Origin: CBDCFV01 sp965261795
GTDB taxonomy: Bacteria; Chloroflexota; Dehalococcoidia; Lucifugimonadales; UBA3495
Reading direction: 5' to 3'
DNA length: 64,000 nt
Assembly (NCBI GenBank): GCA_965261795.1
Contig: OZ253476.1
Coordinates: 4,030,001 to 4,094,000, forward strand
Shown here: positions 60,513 to 64,000 of the stretch, piece after piece
How the letters are laid out: every line of letters starts with the position of its first letter
How positions within the stretch are numbered: the stretch's first letter is position 1
Notes under the pieces: generated by a model
The model's input: only the letters and a program-made list of their open reading frames with translations
What the model was told of the DNA's origin: nothing
Databases searched by the model: none
Program-made: the position numbers and the translations under genes

Positions 60513-61310
60513 ATGATGGCTGATACCAGCGCCATCCGGCAGGTTGCCGAATTCCTTTACCGAGCTCACAGGGAGCGGGAGGTGTTTGCTCGGCTGCCCG
60601 CCCACATTTCGCCGGCTACCATTGAGGAGGCCTACGAAATGCAGGATGCGTTCAACTCCCTCGTGGCGCCGGAACGAGGTCCGCTGGCCGGTTACAAAAT
60701 AGCCCTGACCACGCCGGTAATGCAGCGGATGGTTGGGTTCGACGCACCCTGCGCCGGTGCGGTGTTCCGGCAGGGAGTCCATCATTCGCCGGCGACGGTC
60801 AACGGGGACGACTACGTTCGCCTCGGCGCCGAATGTGAAGTGGCAGTGCGGCTCTCCCACGATCTGCCGGCCTCCGGCGCGCCCTACGACCGGGCGAAGG
60901 CATCCCAAGCGGTCGGCGCCTTGATGGCGGCTTTCGAGTTGGTGGACGACCGGAGCGCCGACTACTCCAACCTGTACTTTCTTGACGTCGTCGCCGACAA
61001 CACTTGGAACGCCGGAGTGGTGTTGGGGCCGGAGATCACCGACTGGACGGCCTTGGAATTGGGGGACGCCCAAGGAGACATGACGATCAACGGCGCGACG
61101 GCTGGCACAGGGCACGGGCGCGACGTTTTAGGCCACCCCCTGGACGCCTTGGCTTGGCTGGCCAACACCCTGTCCAGCCGCGGAAAGGAATTGTCCGCCG
61201 GTATGATCGTGATGACCGGCAGCATCGTCAGCACCAAGTTTCTCAACCCCGGGGATCAAGCCGTGTTCAACTTTGAGGGTCTCGGCGAGATTAGCCTGAC
61301 GGTTTCCTGA
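60513..61310 (+). CDS. 2-keto-4-pentenoate hydratase/fumarylacetoacetate hydrolase-like (MhpD type)
   Basis: A 265-residue hydratase/decarboxylase of the MhpD/XylJ-like group, which hydrates 2-hydroxypentadienoate formed in meta-cleavage of aromatics. Family features are AGYKIALTTPVMQRMVG, the metal-binding RLGAECEVAVRL (Glu pair near 110-112), AFELVDDRSADYSN and SAGMIVMTGSIVSTKFLNPGD near the end. GGGAGGTG precedes the ATG pair at 60513. It follows the monooxygenase and the VOC remnant on the same strand, pointing to ring or keto-acid catabolism. No adjacent aldolase is visible. Confidence 0.88.
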   Translation: MMADTSAIRQVAEFLYRAHREREVFARLPAHISPATIEEAYEMQDAFNSLVAPERGPLAGYKIALTTPVMQRMVGFDAPCAGAVFRQGVHHSPATVNGDDYVRLGAECEVAVRLSHDLPASGAPYDRAKASQAVGALMAAFELVDDRSADYSNLYFLDVVADNTWNAGVVLGPEITDWTALELGDAQGDMTINGATAGTGHGRDVLGHPLDALAWLANTLSSRGKELSAGMIVMTGSIVSTKFLNPGDQAVFNFEGLGEISLTVS

Positions 61311-61377
61311 GATACGGTTGGGAGACCGGATCAGTCCAGGTGGGGCAACAGTCTGCCAGCAGCCACGTCGAACAGCT

Positions 61378-62457
61378 CTAATCAGGGGTTGTAACTGGGG
61401 ATAAGCCGTTGGCCTCACGGTAAGCGTCTGTCAATGCGTGAAGAAGTTCATCTGAGATTTCACCTATCCAATTACCTTGCCCTATTCGCGTTCCCAGTAA
61501 TTGCTCAACTCGCTCAATGGAGTTGGGAGCTTGGGATTCAAATACACTCCTCCACATCTGAATTCGCGGCCCTGTCCCCTGATTGTAGATAGTGACCAGA
61601 CCGGAATTGGTTGTCTCGAAACGCGGTAGTAGCGTACATTCTCCCTCCCGTTTGCTAAAGACCGTACCAAGATAACACAGGTCTTCGCTAGCGAGAGAAA
61701 CTGCCCATTGGTGGAGCTTACGCAGCAGCAATTGGAATTCGATAGGGGCGTATTCAATCGTTGCGGCAAACGCATCTCCACCCAATTCAAACTGCCCGGG
61801 ACGCCGATGTTCCACAGACTCTTGCTCTTTCTGCCGCAAACGTACCAAGTAGTCCGCAGCCTCCGGCAAGGGTATTGCCTGACTCGCATCAAGTAAGAGA
61901 TCTGCGCCAGTCCGGTAAAGTTGCAGCTTGATGCAGGTAATGTCGATGCCTTTGCTAATCAGCCACAGCGCGCTGGTGGTCAGTTCCTTCGAGAACCCCG
62001 CAGAGGCCAGAATTATTCGCGGGCTGGCAGTCTCAATCATTGATTCGGGGCCGCCAAAATTGCTGAGGTGCTCGTCTATGCGGGCAGCCGGGTCAGCGTC
62101 GTTTCCCCGGCGTTGTAGATAACTGCGGTGAGCATCGACCACTTGCTCTTGAGTCAAATTGGCTACCATGGAAGCGTACCGGATAGCCTGTAGTTCCATG
62201 TGGTCGCCGGACCGGGTTCGTTTCAACTCTATAACCACAAGACGTCCAAATCTGTCCAACGCCAAAAGGTCAATGCTTCGCCCTGACTCCTCCCAGTTGC
62301 TGAACTCCTCAGCAACGACAAACAGGCCATCCTCCAAAACGTCCGGTTGATCGCGCAGCAACCGCTGTAAATCGGTTCGTTCCTGTAATTGTTCCGCCTC
62401 AAATGATGCGGGCGGAATGGTTTCGAGGTTGTCAGTGGTCCATCGGTAGAGTGGCAT
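61378..62457 (-). CDS. NucS/DUF91-like endonuclease domain protein
   Basis: A 359-residue protein with an N-terminal PD-(D/E)XK nuclease core: E50-51, D63 in RSIDLLALD and E77-x-K79 in LVVIELKR, the motif arrangement of the NucS C-terminal domain. A helix-rich region (about 95-190) and a C-terminal half with no family I know follow. True NucS has its nuclease domain at the C-terminus, so this is a rearranged or distinct family. It is convergent with the hydratase gene. A role in DNA repair or defence is possible. Confidence 0.75.
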   Translation of the reverse strand: MPLYRWTTDNLETIPPASFEAEQLQERTDLQRLLRDQPDVLEDGLFVVAEEFSNWEESGRSIDLLALDRFGRLVVIELKRTRSGDHMELQAIRYASMVANLTQEQVVDAHRSYLQRRGNDADPAARIDEHLSNFGGPESMIETASPRIILASAGFSKELTTSALWLISKGIDITCIKLQLYRTGADLLLDASQAIPLPEAADYLVRLRQKEQESVEHRRPGQFELGGDAFAATIEYAPIEFQLLLRKLHQWAVSLASEDLCYLGTVFSKREGECTLLPRFETTNSGLVTIYNQGTGPRIQMWRSVFESQAPNSIERVEQLLGTRIGQGNWIGEISDELLHALTDAYREANGLSPVTTPD

Positions 62458-62552
62458 ATACGGCTCTCAAACTTCCAGGGGCTTGGAGAGATTAGCCCGC
62501 CGGACCATTCTTAATGTGACCGACGGGCTAGGTTAGATACCGCCTGGCTAGT

Positions 62553-63596
62553 TCAGTTAAGGTGGGGCAGCACCTTGTCCGCCAGCAACCGCAGTGAGTT
62601 CATGTGCAGGTCATGTGGAATCCTGCGGCCCGCGTTGTGCTCAAAGACGATCTGGCTCAGTTGCAGCTCTTCCCGCAGTTCCAGCAAGCGGTCAAGCACC
62701 GCATCCGGCGTTCCAAAGACCACTTTGTCCCGCACCCAATCGTCGTAGGTCATATTGTTGATCCGGTCGGCTTGGGCCTGCCAGTTGCCCGTGGTGCCCT
62801 CCCTGTCGGCGTTTGCCAGGACCCTGTCGGCCAACCCTTGCATCGCCGCCGAAATGCTTTCCTTGGGGTCTTCATAGGCCCGTTCGGCGGACTCCGCCAC
62901 GTAGAAGGGCAACCTCAGACCAACCTTGCCTTTCCCAGGGTGCCCAGCCTCCTTCCAAGCCCGCTGGTAGTCGTCGATGTAGCCCGCCAACTCCGATAGG
63001 GCAAAGACCCGCGAGGGGTTGACGAAGATAGGATACCCCATCCGCCCAATGATGGGGAAGGTGTCGGCAGAGGTGATACCGACCCTGATGGGAGGATAAG
63101 GGTCCTGGTAGGGCTTGGGCCGCACGGACAGGTTGTGACACTTGTAATGCTCCCCTTCAAAGGAGAACTCTTCGGTGGTCCACGCCGTGCGGATAATCTC
63201 TAAGTACTCCTCAAACCGGCCCCTGCTCTCCGGGTAAGGCGAATTGAAGGCATCGTGGTGCTCCGGGAAGGTGCCCCGGCCTACGCCAAAGTCCAACCTG
63301 CCCTGACAAAGATGGTCTAAGGTAGCAACCTCCTCAGCGATACGGATGGGATTGCCCAATGGAAGCAAGGTGACCCCGAAACCTATCCGCAGCTTCTCAG
63401 TGCGGGCGGCTACGGCGGTGGCCACTGTTATCGGGGAGGACAGGACACTGAACGGGATGAAGTGGTACTCTGCCAACCACACCGATTCCAATCCCATTCG
63501 TTCCGCTTCGTCCACAAGGGCGAAGCCCTGCTGGAACGCCTGCTGGTCAGTGGTGTTCTCGGTCGCCACGAACTCCAGGAACAGTCCGATTTCCAT
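62553..63596 (-). CDS. LLM class flavin-dependent oxidoreductase (paralog 5)
   Basis: A 347-residue luciferase-like monooxygenase. It starts EIGLFLEFVATENTTDQQAF, has SVWLAEYHFIPFSVLSSP (AEYHF near 43-47), IRIAEEVATLDHLCQGRLDFGVGRGTFPEHH and PPIRVGITSADTFPIIGRMG. ATG 63596 follows AGGAGA; a GTG one codon upstream is an alternative. Like paralog 3 it has the A-E-x-H-F form rather than NEHH. Substrate unknown. Confidence 0.9.
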   Translation of the reverse strand: MEIGLFLEFVATENTTDQQAFQQGFALVDEAERMGLESVWLAEYHFIPFSVLSSPITVATAVAARTEKLRIGFGVTLLPLGNPIRIAEEVATLDHLCQGRLDFGVGRGTFPEHHDAFNSPYPESRGRFEEYLEIIRTAWTTEEFSFEGEHYKCHNLSVRPKPYQDPYPPIRVGITSADTFPIIGRMGYPIFVNPSRVFALSELAGYIDDYQRAWKEAGHPGKGKVGLRLPFYVAESAERAYEDPKESISAAMQGLADRVLANADREGTTGNWQAQADRINNMTYDDWVRDKVVFGTPDAVLDRLLELREELQLSQIVFEHNAGRRIPHDLHMNSLRLLADKVLPHLN

Positions 63597-63713
63597 CACG
63601 TCTCCTTGCTTGGTCGAGTGGATGGACCTGGGATGAGAGGAATTCCCTCACCCTGACCCTCTCACACAGTGAGAGGGAATTTTACAGGCGCGCTTTCAAC
63701 GACAAGCTACAAG

Positions 63714-64000
63714 CTAATCTCCAAGGCTGGTGGTCAATACCCACATCGGTCGCTCACCTACGGGGTAGGTGTCCAATGGGGTAAGCTCCCCTGTACCCGC
63801 ATTTATGCGGTAAGAGGCCAAGACCCCCGTGGCCGAACCGGCGGCGTACACAAAACTGCCGGACGGGTCGAGGCTGAAGGCGCTGGGCACCGCCTCGGTT
63901 GCCGCGTGGCCCGCCGGCGTCAAGCGCCCGTCCGCGTCCACCGAGAAACCGGCAATGCTGTTGTGGCCACGGTTGGGGACGTACAGGAAATCCCCGGAGG
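63714..64000 (-). CDS. Lactonase family (6-phosphogluconolactonase-like) beta-propeller, 5' part outside window
   Basis: The C-terminal 95 residues of a seven-bladed propeller of the PF10282 type. Repeated blade edges FLYVPNRGHNSIAGFSVDADG and FVYAAGSATGVLASYRI are typical, ending PLDTYPVGERPMWV. The gene starts beyond position 64000. The stop TAG is at 63714-63716. Its substrate is unknown; another lactonase-type propeller gene lies at the opposite edge of the window. Confidence 0.85.
   Translation of the reverse strand, partial: SGDFLYVPNRGHNSIAGFSVDADGRLTPAGHAATEAVPSAFSLDPSGSFVYAAGSATGVLASYRINAGTGELTPLDTYPVGERPMWVLTTSLGD

Overview
The window looks like a chromosomal segment of a free-living, aerobic, GC-rich bacterium. 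The gene set is what I would expect of a SAR202/Dehalococcoidia-type marine Chloroflexota: five luciferase-like flavin monooxygenase paralogs, three Uma2-type nuclease paralogs, GcvT-like, NIPSNAP, VOC and PAC2 proteins, HYR/PPC/cohesin surface proteins and HTTM membrane proteins. This placement is inferred from gene content only; no rRNA or other phylogenetic marker is present.

Layout. 1-6.0 kb: the end of an SMP-30 lactonase gene, then a five-gene run (flavin monooxygenase, VOC protein, NIPSNAP protein, MFS transporter, class V aminotransferase) that reads like a small-molecule catabolic operon. 6-10.4 kb: a second flavin monooxygenase, an AAA ATPase plus DUF4276 (TOPRIM-like) pair resembling ATPase-nuclease defence modules, and an amidase. 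10.6-19.6 kb: housekeeping and carbon metabolism (AcoX-like kinase, Uma2, GcvT-like protein with an unrecognised partner, thioredoxin reductase, sugar epimerase, GarR-like dehydrogenase, RidA, enoyl-CoA hydratase). 19.8-24 kb: a redoxin lipoprotein whose catalytic cysteine is replaced by an in-frame TGA (probable selenocysteine), a phosphotriesterase-like protein, Uma2, a cyclophilin lipoprotein and DinB. 24-33.8 kb: exported and membrane proteins, including a 1080-residue PPC-repeat/cohesin/dockerin protein next to a membrane-anchored cohesin protein. 33.9-39.7 kb: an RND pump with an unusually long, repeat-built adaptor. 40-50 kb: acetyl-CoA synthetase, OsmC, rhodanese, Uma2, aminotransferase, flavin monooxygenase, and a two-component system split by a small element with terminal inverted repeats. 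49.5-54.2 kb: two Ig-like surface proteins. 54.3-57.9 kb: a genomic island inserted at tRNA-Asp, bounded by a 63-bp duplication of the tRNA 3' part, with a broken integrase and a Septu-like ATPase/HNH defence pair, ending in decayed tRNA-Glu pieces. 58-64 kb: CMD protein, two more flavin monooxygenases, a deleted VOC pseudogene, a hydratase, a NucS-like nuclease and the end of a lactonase gene.

The observations I rate most interesting are the putative UxxC selenoprotein at 19765-20568, the Septu-bearing tRNA-Asp island with its tRNA remnants, and the cohesin/dockerin surface pair. No CRISPR array was found. Functions are assigned by motif recognition, without database searches.
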